64,000 bases of DNA from Pseudofrankia saprophytica (GTDB lineage Bacteria > Actinomycetota > Actinomycetes > Frankiales > Frankiaceae): NCBI RefSeq assembly GCF_000235425.2, contig NZ_KI912266.1, positions 6,501,898 to 6,565,897 on the forward strand, written 5' to 3'. Below, one piece after another: positions 8,396 through 15,933 of the stretch. The notes under the pieces were generated by a model. The model searched no databases and was not told the DNA's origin. It saw only the letters and a list, made by a program, of their open reading frames with translations. A program made the position numbers and the translations under genes. How positions within the stretch are numbered: position 1 is the stretch's first letter; each line of letters starts with the position of its first letter.

Positions 8396-9679
8396 CTACC
8401 CGCCCGGGACCGGCTGGCCGCACCAGTAGCCGTCATGGTCGAACTCCGCCGGTGGCCGCACCGCGGTGAAGCCGCGGCCCGTGGGGTCGGCCTTGATGAA
8501 GTTCTCGCAGAGGACTGGCGCCCTGGGCTTGGACAGGTCGACCGGGGGCATCAGGCCACTGCCGGTGAAGTCCGTCACCCGCCGGAGCCTCTCGATGAAC
8601 TCGGCGCGGGTCGGGCAGGGCCCGGCCAGCTCGAGGCCGTGGATCATCTCGTCGGCGGCGACGTACGCCGCGATCGCGATCTCATCGCTCGGGTCCGTCA
8701 TCTCCGGGGAGTAGGTGGTCATCGCGTTGTCGTACGCGGTCATCGCCGGGGAGCCCGGCGCGGCGAAGGTCGAGATGGTCGTCATCCCCGCCATCTTGGG
8801 ACCGAACGTCTCGAGCAGGGACGAGCTGTAGCCGGCGGCATTCAGCGCGACGTTGATCCCCACCCCGAGATCCTTGGCCCGGGCGTAGATGTCGATGAAG
8901 TCGGCGGCCTGCGCGGAGCCGACCAGTGCGTCGGCGCCGGACTGCTTCAGTTCATCGGCGACACTCGACGCGCTGCTGATCTCGTGGGTGAAGTCGACCT
9001 GGTCGACGACCTGGACCCCGCGGCTTCGCAGGCTGGCCGAGAGCGCCGTGACGAGGGTCGGTGAGGTCGCCGCGCTCGGGTCGACGACGACCACCGCCTT
9101 GGTGCCGCCCTCCGCCTTGACGTAGTCACCGAACGTCGAGACGGTGCCCTTGTTGAACAGGCTGCCGAAATGGAAGGCATTGGGATACTCGCTCCATTCG
9201 GCACTGGAGGCGAACCCGGTGACCGGGACGTTCTTCTTCTGCAGCCAGGCAGCTGAGCCGCCGAAGGCGACCGTCAGCGCGATGAGGCCGAAGACCCGCT
9301 CGCGATCGACGAGACGACGTACCGCCGACGAGAATCCCGCGGCGGAGGCCTGGTCGTCCTGCCAGACGAGATCGATCCGGCGGCCGCCGACGCCGCCGCG
9401 GGCGTTCTGTAGGTCCACCCGGGCGTCGACCGCGCCGCGCACCCCCTTGAAGGCGTCCACGACCGCGGCGGGGCCACTGTCAGAAAGGGCGAGCCCGATT
9501 TTGATCGCGCCCGGCGCCACTCCCGGGCCCGGGCCCAGGCCCGGGGCCGGGCAGGGGCTGGCCGCGCCGCCGGACGCGCCCGACGGCGCCCCGCAGCCGG
9601 AGAGCAGGCCGGGTGAGGTCACGAGCGCGACGGCGAGGGCCACCGTGACCGTCCGCGCGTGTAATCGAGGCAGGTTCAT
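8396..9679 (-). CDS. ABC transporter substrate-binding lipoprotein (branched-chain amino acid type)
   Basis: Periplasmic-binding protein of the Leu/Ile/Val (type I fold, LivJ-like) family, 427 residues. ATG 9679 starts a lipoprotein signal peptide with lipobox LLSGC (Cys29), so the protein is tethered to the outer face of the membrane. After a Pro/Gly-rich linker the mature domain begins IKIGLALSDSGPAA and contains the two-lobe pattern of such receptors (GVGGRRIDLVWQDDQ, VVVDPSAAT, SGADALVGSAQ). No permease or ATPase gene is adjacent, so the transporter is elsewhere or the protein acts as a stand-alone sensor. Ligand is unknown; many actinomycete members bind small carboxylates or amides rather than amino acids. 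Confidence 0.85.
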   Translation of the reverse strand: MNLPRLHARTVTVALAVALVTSPGLLSGCGAPSGASGGAASPCPAPGLGPGPGVAPGAIKIGLALSDSGPAAVVDAFKGVRGAVDARVDLQNARGGVGGRRIDLVWQDDQASAAGFSSAVRRLVDRERVFGLIALTVAFGGSAAWLQKKNVPVTGFASSAEWSEYPNAFHFGSLFNKGTVSTFGDYVKAEGGTKAVVVVDPSAATSPTLVTALSASLRSRGVQVVDQVDFTHEISSASSVADELKQSGADALVGSAQAADFIDIYARAKDLGVGINVALNAAGYSSSLLETFGPKMAGMTTISTFAAPGSPAMTAYDNAMTTYSPEMTDPSDEIAIAAYVAADEMIHGLELAGPCPTRAEFIERLRRVTDFTGSGLMPPVDLSKPRAPVLCENFIKADPTGRGFTAVRPPAEFDHDGYWCGQPVPGG

Positions 9680-10321
9680 CGTGCGCGCTGTCTCCCGTCG
9701 TGGTGCCAGGCGTTTCTCGTGGTCCCTGCCGCCGACGCGGAGCGCTGTCGCGCCGGTGGCGAGCCCGAAGGCTCGAGAGGTGACGAGGCGCAAAGGAACC
9801 AGCGGTCCAAGCGGCGAGCCAGCCCGCCAGTCGAGGTCCGGCGGACGTATCGTTCCTGACGTAGATATTCTTTTTGACGGGAGCGGGCTTTCCGGATTCG
9901 GTCGTCCGGCCCCAGGGACGACTGGCCCGCACAGCCCTGTCCGTTCCCCGCCGCGGCGGGGAACGGAAAGAATCGCCAGGCATGCGGCAGCGTCGAATCG
10001 ATAGGCGGCCTCGCCACCTCGATGACACGACCATGGCAGCTCCCGAGCGACACAGTCTTGGGCAACCGCCAAATCGTGCTGGGACAAATGTTTAGCACGC
10101 GTTCTACTGGTAGGCAAGACCGATAGCCGCGGGACCGGCCTACCCCTCGGAGAGCAGGCGCAGAACCCTCACCGCGCCCGACGCCGGCCAGGCCCGGGCG
10201 GCCGGCCACGACGTGGTCCGGATGGGCCGCTGACCAGCGACACCTGAGGCGGGGACAAAGGCGACGCCCGCACCAGCGCCGGCGTGACGTTGGGCCATGG
10301 CCCAGGCACAGGGACGGGCAA
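9680..10321. other. Gene-free stretch
   Basis: No convincing gene in 640 bp. It contains an AT-rich island at about 9859-9876, which may hold the promoter of the substrate-binding lipoprotein reading leftwards, and the perfect palindrome at 9940-9967. Open frames here have no codon-bias or family support. Confidence 0.5.
9940..9967. repeat. Perfect 28-bp palindrome
   Basis: Self-complementary without spacer; the half-site reads TCCGTTCCCCGCCG. It lies about 260 bp upstream of the lipoprotein start. It could be an operator or a transcript-ending hairpin; no T-run follows on either strand. Confidence 0.8.
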
Positions 10322-10365
10322 AGGCGCGGGGCTGGCCACAGATATCTGTGGCCAGCCCCGCGCCT
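10322..10365 (-). terminator. Perfect 44-bp palindrome, probable terminator of the hemerythrin gene
   Basis: Two 22-base arms (10322-10343 and 10344-10365) are exact reverse complements with no spacer, centred on GATATC. On the minus strand the hairpin begins 30 bp after the stop of the hemerythrin-like gene and is followed by TTTGCCCG, so a factor-independent terminator is the likeliest role. The perfect symmetry could also allow cruciform extrusion. Confidence 0.7.
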
Positions 10366-10395
10366 CATCTCGTCGACGACGCTGTCAGCCGGAGG

Positions 10396-10962
10396 TCACC
10401 GCATGGCGTCGCGCGCCCGGTCGACCGCCGATACGACCGGTCCGACCGTCCACTGGGCGGCGGGGGAACCGGCGGTCGACGGGTGCGGGTGCGTCGGGGC
10501 GACCTTTTCCGCGGCGTGCAGCTTGCGGCCCATGCCTTCAAGCTGATGCTCGTCGCGGGCCGCCCGCACGCGCGGGAACTCCTCGCTCTCCTCGTGCTCC
10601 GCGTGGGCGGACACGGAGCGCTCCAGATCGGTCAGCTTCCGCGCGAACTCGGCGCTGTCCAGGTCCATCTTCCCCAGCTCCCGGAGCACGCGGCCGGCCT
10701 TGTCCTCCTCCTCGTTGCGGGCAGCGGCGACGGACTTGTCGACCTTCTTCGTCACGGGCCGCACGACCATCTCCTCGGCGGTCTCGTGGACCGCGAGCAG
10801 CGCGCGCAGCTCGTCGAACGCCTGCCGCTTGTCCTCGCCCGTCCCCGTGCGCACCTCGGCGAACAGGTCACGAATGCGAGCGTGCTGGTCGAGCAGAACT
10901 CCCACCACATCGTCCTCAGACAGTCGCGCCGCGCGGGCACGCTCTACGTCGGCCTCGCTCAT
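10396..10962 (-). CDS. Hemerythrin-like HHE domain protein
   Basis: Cytosolic four-helix protein of 188 residues of the hemerythrin/HHE cation-binding family, which bind a di-iron centre and sense or handle O2, NO or reactive oxygen. Candidate ligands are in DQHARIRDLF, VHETAEE and SAHAEHEESEEF, the expected H-H-E and H-E series. ATG 10962 is chosen because GAGGAGGGA lies 8 nt upstream; the in-frame ATG 10968 would be only 2 nt from it. A 14-bp sequence (GTTGTGGTGACGTT) is duplicated in tandem just upstream (10980-11007), and the 44-bp palindrome downstream ends the unit. Transcribed alone. The specific ligand or redox role is not determined. Confidence 0.85.
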   Translation of the reverse strand: MSEADVERARAARLSEDDVVGVLLDQHARIRDLFAEVRTGTGEDKRQAFDELRALLAVHETAEEMVVRPVTKKVDKSVAAARNEEEDKAGRVLRELGKMDLDSAEFARKLTDLERSVSAHAEHEESEEFPRVRAARDEHQLEGMGRKLHAAEKVAPTHPHPSTAGSPAAQWTVGPVVSAVDRARDAMR

Positions 10963-11391
10963 CGCCATGATCCCTCCTCGTTGTGGTGACGTTGTTGTGG
11001 TGACGTTCGGTCCGGTGCAGCGTTCGCCCTTCCCGCGTTCTCCGCTCCCAATCACGCAGCAGCGGAGCCATTCGGAGAAGCCATTCATCCGATCCGGTCC
11101 ACCATCAGCCGACGTCAGCCGGCGTTCACCATCAGCCGGCCCGGCGAACAGCACGAAGGCCTACATGATGATCTATGTCGGCCACAAAAAAAATCGATCA
11201 GACGATCAGCGCCCAGGTGGGCGGAGCGACCGTCATGCTCCCGGCGAGACCAAAACCAGCCGGGAATCGTCAGGCAGTCAGGAATCGTCAGGCCAATGCG
11301 GGCGGCCGTCATCGGCCGCGCCATCACCCTCAGGCCGCCCACGGCTTCCGGCCCGGCTCATCCCGGCCGAACCGATGGTCAATCAGGTCGA
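10963..11391. other. Intergenic region upstream of the hemerythrin gene
   Basis: No gene seen. Holds the 14-bp tandem duplication 10980-11007, a doubled CACCATCAGCCG motif near 11100-11140, and a run of eight A at about 11185-11192 in an AT-rich patch that is a likely promoter area for the leftward hemerythrin transcript. Confidence 0.45.
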
Positions 11392-11604
11392 TCAGGAGGA
11401 AACGTCCCCCGCGGACACCCGCTGGTGGTGACGGCCCCGAGGGCCGGTGGACCGGCGCGCGCGGGTCCCGGTGTCGACGCGGCGACGGTGCGAGACCTCC
11501 GGCGCACGCTCGCGGTCCTCCGCGATGCTTTGCGCGATCATGTCGAGGGTCCGCGTCCGGGTCTGATCGTCGAGTCCGGTCAGAAGGCTGTCCAGCACGC
11601 CCAT
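11392..11604 (-). CDS. Hypothetical small protein
   Basis: Possible 70-residue protein starting MGVLDSLLTGLDDQTRTRT at ATG 11604 with GGAGTG just upstream. The first 35 residues look like an amphipathic helix and third codon positions are strongly G/C, but the second half is Arg-rich and could be noise. I do not recognise a family. It lies alone between the hemerythrin gene and the small protein at 11748. Confidence 0.35.
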   Translation of the reverse strand: MGVLDSLLTGLDDQTRTRTLDMIAQSIAEDRERAPEVSHRRRVDTGTRARRSTGPRGRHHQRVSAGDVSS

Positions 11605-11747
11605 CGCCCACTCCGTTCGGTTTCGCTCGGTTTCCTCCCGATTCCCACGGAACCGCGGGTAACACGACGCCCGACATGATTTATCCGTCGGACGAGAGAT
11701 CATCGGGCCCTTGGGATAGAACGGGGTGATCCGGGTACCTCGCCGCC

Positions 11748-11999
11748 ATGACCACTACTCAGCACACCACCGGAGTCCCCGCGGCCCGGCTCAGCGACGA
11801 CGACCTGCGCCGTGAGCTTGACCGGCTGCACGCCACCCGCCACGACACGATGATCGGCGGCAGCGAGGACGCACTCGCGACCCACACCCGGCGGATGCTC
11901 GAGCTGGAGGCCGAGTACCTCACCCGGTTCCCCGCCGAGTCCGCTCCCGACCCCGCCCGGACGCGGGCGGGCGCGCGCCGGCTCGCGGCCGGACGCTGA
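11748..11999 (+). CDS. Small conserved actinobacterial protein (DUF6158-like)
   Basis: An 83-residue, charged, probably helical cytosolic protein. The core LSDDDLRRELDRLHATRHDTMIGGSE followed by HTRRMLELEAEYLTRFP matches a small protein family found widely in actinomycetes (DUF6158, from memory). No catalytic motif is visible. The start ATG 11748 has no clear ribosome site; a TACCTC box at 11736-11741 would suit a leaderless transcript. Function unknown. Confidence 0.65.
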   Translation: MTTTQHTTGVPAARLSDDDLRRELDRLHATRHDTMIGGSEDALATHTRRMLELEAEYLTRFPAESAPDPARTRAGARRLAAGR

Positions 12000-12037
12000 C
12001 GCGGCGGCGCGGCGGCCTGGCAGCAAGGAAGGAACTC

Positions 12038-12199
12038 ATGAGTTCGACGCCAGTGACGGCCAGGCCGTTCAGGCAGCCACGGCTCCGCGCCCCCGGCCGC
12101 CACCGCGGCCGCCGCTGCCGAGACCGGGACAGCCCAGCCGGGACCACCACCGCATCCAGCGTGGCCGCCGCTGCTACCCCGTCCACCGCGGGCGCCTAG
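12038..12199 (+). CDS. Hypothetical 53-residue basic peptide
   Basis: Short frame starting MSSTPVTARPFRQPRLR and ending in an Ala/Thr-rich tail. The supporting evidence is an unusually strong ribosome site, AAGGAAGGA, 5 nt before ATG 12038, and its place 38 bp downstream of the DUF6158-like gene on the same strand. Composition is Arg-rich at the start, no domain is recognisable. It may be a real small protein or a chance frame. Confidence 0.35.
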   Translation: MSSTPVTARPFRQPRLRAPGRHRGRRCRDRDSPAGTTTASSVAAAATPSTAGA

Positions 12200-12288
12200 C
12201 TACCTGAGCGGATCGCCGGTGATCGTGGCGGCGGAGCCGGAACCGGGTGCGAGACCGGGACATCGTCGGATCAGGCCAGAATGGGCCC

Positions 12289-14430
12289 ATGACCAACCGG
12301 GGAACGTCGAGACGGGCACGTGCCGCTTGCCGGCCGTCGTCGACGGGCCCCGCGCCGGGGAACGCCCCGCCCTCCGCCAGCAACGCCGCCGCGACCGACA
12401 CAGCCACCGACACGATGGACTCGCGGACGATCGGCGGGCCCGCGGGCGCCGGGCAGCGCAGAGCGGCGCAGCTCAGGGCGGGGCGACTCAGGGCGGGGCA
12501 GCTCAGGGCGGGGCAGAAACACAAACGTGGCGAGAGCCCGACCAATCGCGATGGGGTAGCCGCAGGTACGGCGGCGACTGGCTGGCGGCGAGGAGCCGCG
12601 CCGCGGGCAGCCGCCCTGTTGGCCTACGGGCTCGGGCTGATCGACGTCCTGTCGGCGGTCACGCCGCCGGGCCATCGCCGGGTGGCCGAGCTGCGGGCCA
12701 TCCTGCCGACGGGCATCCCGGAGCACGCGCGGACGCTGACGGTCCTCGTCGGCGTCCTGCTGGTCGTGCTCGCGCACGGGCTCGCGCGCCGCAAGCAGCG
12801 CGCCTGGCAGCTCGTGCTCGCGCTCGCCGCGCTGAGCACGATCCTGCATCTGCTCAAGGGCCTCGACTACGACGACGCCGCCGGGTCGGCCGCGGTCACC
12901 GGCTGGCTGCTCTACCGCCATCGGGACTTCCACGCCGAGCCTGACCCGTCGAGCCGCTGGCGGGCCGTCGGCGCCTTCGCCGCGCTGTTCGGACTGTCGG
13001 TGGGCAGCGGCCTGTTGATGCTGCGTCTGGGCTGGTCGAGGTCGATCGGCGAGTACGCGCTGTCCGAGCAGGTCGAGCACGTGCTCGGCGGCATGGTCGG
13101 CGTCCACGGCCCGGTCGGCTTCGCCTCGGGCCGGGTCGACCGGATGGTCGCCCGGACGCTCGCCGCGATGGGCCTGCTGACGGTGGCGCTGCCGACCTGG
13201 ATGGCACTGCGGCCGCCGCGGCCGCACCCGCGCCATGACGCGGACGACGAGGCCCGGCTGCTGGAGCTGCTCGCCCGCCACGGCGGCGACGACTCACTCG
13301 GCTGGTTCGCGCTGCGCCGGGACAAGGCGGTGATCTGGTCGCCGTCGGGGAAGGCCGCGATCGCCTACCGTGTCGTCGGCGCGGTGATGCTCGCCAGCGG
13401 CGACCCGCTCGGCGACCGGGAGGCGTGGCCGGGGGCGATCGCCGAGTTCCTGCGGGTCGCCGCCCGGCACGCCTGGGTCCCGGCGGTGATCGGCTGCTCG
13501 GCCGCCGGCGGCACGGCGTGGACGAGGGCCGGGCTGACCGCGCTGGAGCTGGGTGACGAGGCCGTGCTCTCGGTCGACGACTTCAGCCTGGACGGCCGGG
13601 CGATGCGCGGGGTCCGCCAGGCGGTCGCCCGGGTCGAGCGCGCCGGCTACGAGACGCGGGCCACGCGGGTGCGTGACCTGCCCGCGGCGGAACTGGCCGA
13701 ACTGCGCCGGCTGGCGCACGCCTGGCGCGGCTCGGAACCGGAGCGCGGATTCTCGATGGCACTCGGGCGGTTCGCCGAGCCCGCCGCGGCCGCGGGTAAG
13801 GGCACCGGCACCGGCACCGGCACCGGTGCGGGTGCGGGTGCCGGTGCCGGCGGCCGGGTCGGCGTCGGCACGGGTGACGACGACGCCGTCGTCACCGCGT
13901 GCGCCGCCGACTGCGTGGTCGTCACCGCCGTCAGCCGGCCCGAGGCCGGCCGAGACGCGCCGGCCGGCGGGGACGCCACCGTGCCAGCCGGCGCGGTACG
14001 CGGGTTGCTGCACTTCGTGCCCTGGGGCCACGACGGGCTGTCGCTCGACGTGATGCTGCGCGACCCGCGGGCCGACAACGGGCTGACCGAGTACCTCATC
14101 GTCGCGACGATCCGCGCCGCCCGCGACCTGGGCGTACGCCGCATCTCGCTGAACTTCGCCGCCTTCCGCCAGGCGCTGGAGCTCGGAGGCCGGCTCGGCG
14201 CGGGCCCCGTGGCCAGGAGCGGGCGGTGGCTGCTGGTGTTCCTGTCCCGCTGGTTCCAGATCGAGAGCCTCTACCGGTTCAACGCCCGGTTCCAGCCGGC
14301 CTGGCAGCCGCGCTACATCTGCTTCCCCACCAGCCGTGACCTGCCCAGGGTCGCCGTCGCGATGATGGAGGCCGAGGCCTACCTCACCAGGCCCTGGCGC
14401 CGCTCCCGCCGCCCTCGGCCCACCAGCTAG
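12289..14430 (+). CDS. Membrane-anchored DUF2156 / phosphatidylglycerol lysyltransferase-like protein
   Basis: Protein of about 713 residues related to the C-terminal synthase half of MprF/LysX, which transfers an amino acid from aminoacyl-tRNA to phosphatidylglycerol on the inner membrane face. After a low-complexity N-terminus come several membrane helices (about residues 110-330, for example TLTVLVGVLLVVLAHGLA). The GNAT-like DUF2156 domain follows: GDDSLGWFALRRDKAVIWSP, ASGDPLGDREAWP, and near the end RRISLNFAAFRQ, FQIESLYRFNARFQP and the W-x-PRYICFP motif. No fused LysRS domain is present. A Gly/Thr/Ala insert (about 505-520) comes from a hexanucleotide inverted repeat. The start is uncertain; the true one may lie up to 300 bp further in. 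Substrate amino acid unknown. Confidence 0.8.
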   Translation: MTNRGTSRRARAACRPSSTGPAPGNAPPSASNAAATDTATDTMDSRTIGGPAGAGQRRAAQLRAGRLRAGQLRAGQKHKRGESPTNRDGVAAGTAATGWRRGAAPRAAALLAYGLGLIDVLSAVTPPGHRRVAELRAILPTGIPEHARTLTVLVGVLLVVLAHGLARRKQRAWQLVLALAALSTILHLLKGLDYDDAAGSAAVTGWLLYRHRDFHAEPDPSSRWRAVGAFAALFGLSVGSGLLMLRLGWSRSIGEYALSEQVEHVLGGMVGVHGPVGFASGRVDRMVARTLAAMGLLTVALPTWMALRPPRPHPRHDADDEARLLELLARHGGDDSLGWFALRRDKAVIWSPSGKAAIAYRVVGAVMLASGDPLGDREAWPGAIAEFLRVAARHAWVPAVIGCSAAGGTAWTRAGLTALELGDEAVLSVDDFSLDGRAMRGVRQAVARVERAGYETRATRVRDLPAAELAELRRLAHAWRGSEPERGFSMALGRFAEPAAAAGKGTGTGTGTGAGAGAGAGGRVGVGTGDDDAVVTACAADCVVVTAVSRPEAGRDAPAGGDATVPAGAVRGLLHFVPWGHDGLSLDVMLRDPRADNGLTEYLIVATIRAARDLGVRRISLNFAAFRQALELGGRLGAGPVARSGRWLLVFLSRWFQIESLYRFNARFQPAWQPRYICFPTSRDLPRVAVAMMEAEAYLTRPWRRSRRPRPTS
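12466..12516 (+). repeat. 15-bp tandem repeats near the 5' end of the DUF2156 gene
   Basis: Three 15-bp units (12466-12480, 12481-12495, 12496-12510) plus a partial unit, consensus GGGCAGCTCAGGGCG, would encode LRAGQ repeats if the upstream start is used. They may instead lie in the leader of a shorter gene. Confidence 0.8.
13801..13848 (+). repeat. Hexanucleotide repeat forming a 48-bp inverted repeat inside a gene
   Basis: Four GGCACC units are followed by GGTGCG twice and GGTGCC twice. GGTGCC is the reverse complement of GGCACC, so the two 24-bp halves pair in 22 of 24 positions. It codes for alternating Gly-Thr then Gly-Ala dipeptides in the DUF2156 domain. Confidence 0.9.
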
Positions 14431-14438
14431 ACGACGGA

Positions 14439-14506
14439 ACGTGGCGGATCAGCGACCGTATAGACACGACCATCTGCCACGCTCCAAAGTCACGGTTCGG
14501 GAACCG
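14439..14506. terminator. Candidate bidirectional terminator between convergent genes
   Basis: Between the stops of the DUF2156 and UPF0104 genes lie a 10-bp imperfect inverted repeat (CGTGGCGGAT near 14440 with ATCTGCCACG near 14473) and a small perfect hairpin CGGTTC-GG-GAACCG at 14493-14506. No T-run. Confidence 0.35.
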
Positions 14507-14520
14507 GACGGGGCTGGAGG

Positions 14521-15738
14521 TCAGCGGCGGGCGGGGACGCCGCCGGGCGGCGGCGCGCCGGCCATCGATGACGGGTCGGAGCCTTCGGGGGCCGGCTGGG
14601 TGGCGCCGCGCGGGCGCAGGGCCACGCCGACGCCGGCCCAGACGAGGTCGGCCACAGTGGCGAACAGCCGGGATACCAGCGCCAGCACCAGCGCCGGATC
14701 CCGGGCGAGCGCCGGCGACAGGGCCAGAACCAGCACCGCCTCGCGTACCCCGAGGCCGGCGGGAAGCACCAGCACGAGGAAGCCAGCGGTCCAGGACAGT
14801 GCGTAGCCGCCGACGGCGAGCGCGAGCAGCCGCGGCCCGCCGACGCTCGCGCCGAGGTCTCGGGCGAGCAGGAACGTCGCCGCGCCGTAGCAGCCGAAGC
14901 TCACCACCAGCCAGCCGGCGCCGGCCAGCACCGCGCGCGCCGGAACCGGCTCGGTCATCGCGGGGCGGCGCAGCAGCCGGAAGGCCAACGCCAGCAGCCG
15001 GCGCAGCACCGGCGGCAACAGCAGCAGCGCGAAGGCCGCGGCGGCGGCGAACGCCCACCAGTAGCTCGTGAGCGCGTCCCGGGAGACGAACGGGAGGGTC
15101 GCCGCCGCGACGAGCCCGCCGCACGGCACCGCGAGCGCCAGCACGATCAGGCTCGCCGCCGCCGAGCGCGGCCGGGCCACCCCGTAGTCGCGCGACAGCT
15201 CCATCTGAGCCAACACCGGCCACACGCTGCCCGGGATGTACTTGCCGACCTGGCCGACGAAGAAGATCCGCGTCGCCGCCCGCAGCGGCAGCCGCGCGCC
15301 CAGCCCGGCGAGCACCGCCCGCCACGACAGCACCGTCAGCCCGACGGCGACGACCGTCGCCACCCCCGAGCCGACCACCCCGACGACGCTCAGCTCCCGC
15401 AGCGACGCGCTGACCTCGTGCCACCGGCTGACCAGCGTGGCCACGAGCAGCCCGGCGGCCACCAGCAACGCCCCGCGCACCAGCCACGCGCGCGGCCCGC
15501 CCTTGCGTCTCGGCGCCGCCGGCGTCCCCTGTTCGCCTGACGGAGCGGACGCGGCGGAAGCGGGGGACGCGGCGGTGGCGGCCCGCGGACCGGCCGGATC
15601 CGACGCCGAGGCGGACACCGCCGCCGAGTCGGACGTCGCGGCCGTCCGCCGTGACGCCGCCCGGCCGCCGGCCTGGGTACGACCCGCGCGGTGCCGCCCG
15701 GTCATCGCCGGCTGGTTCGGCGCGGTGTCAGCATGCAC
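14521..15738 (-). CDS. Lysylphosphatidylglycerol synthase TM-region (UPF0104) family protein
   Basis: Polytopic membrane protein, 405 residues, of the UPF0104/AglD-like family that corresponds to the flippase half of MprF. The N-terminal 80 residues are Ala/Ser-rich and disordered; about eight hydrophobic segments follow from WLVRGALLVAAGLLVATLV. Family signatures are FFVGQVGKYIPGSVWPVLAQ and VLPAGLGVREAVLVLAL. Start GTG 15738 is supported by a TAGTCT box 6 nt upstream (15750-15745), suggesting a leaderless transcript. It lies 195 bp after dxs on the same strand but behind the dxs terminator, and convergent with the DUF2156 gene, which supplies the matching synthase domain. Lipid or polyprenyl-linked substrate is unknown. 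Confidence 0.82.
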   Translation of the reverse strand: MHADTAPNQPAMTGRHRAGRTQAGGRAASRRTAATSDSAAVSASASDPAGPRAATAASPASAASAPSGEQGTPAAPRRKGGPRAWLVRGALLVAAGLLVATLVSRWHEVSASLRELSVVGVVGSGVATVVAVGLTVLSWRAVLAGLGARLPLRAATRIFFVGQVGKYIPGSVWPVLAQMELSRDYGVARPRSAAASLIVLALAVPCGGLVAAATLPFVSRDALTSYWWAFAAAAAFALLLLPPVLRRLLALAFRLLRRPAMTEPVPARAVLAGAGWLVVSFGCYGAATFLLARDLGASVGGPRLLALAVGGYALSWTAGFLVLVLPAGLGVREAVLVLALSPALARDPALVLALVSRLFATVADLVWAGVGVALRPRGATQPAPEGSDPSSMAGAPPPGGVPARR

Positions 15739-15875
15739 CCGTCCAGACTAGGGGCGGACCGGTATCGCGCCGCGCTGCCCCGTCCGCACCGGTCGGCATA
15801 CCTGGCGCGGACCGGGTCGGGCCGGCCGGTCGCGGACCGGACCGAAGTCGGTCCCGGACCGGACCGAAAGCCGAA

Positions 15876-15907
15876 ACCGCCGGCCAGGCGGGTGCCTGGC
15901 CGGCGGT
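15876..15907 (-). terminator. Terminator hairpin of dxs
   Basis: Perfect 14-bp stem (15876-15889 with 15894-15907) and GGGT loop, 27 bp after the dxs stop on the minus strand, followed by TTTCGGCTTTCGG. Good factor-independent terminator candidate. Confidence 0.75.
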
Positions 15908-15933
15908 CGGAAGTGCCGTGCGGGGTAGCCGAG

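Noticed and set aside
8324..9064. Frame on the plus strand across the substrate-binding gene
   Set aside because: Antisense shadow of the lipoprotein gene, which has signal peptide and family motifs.
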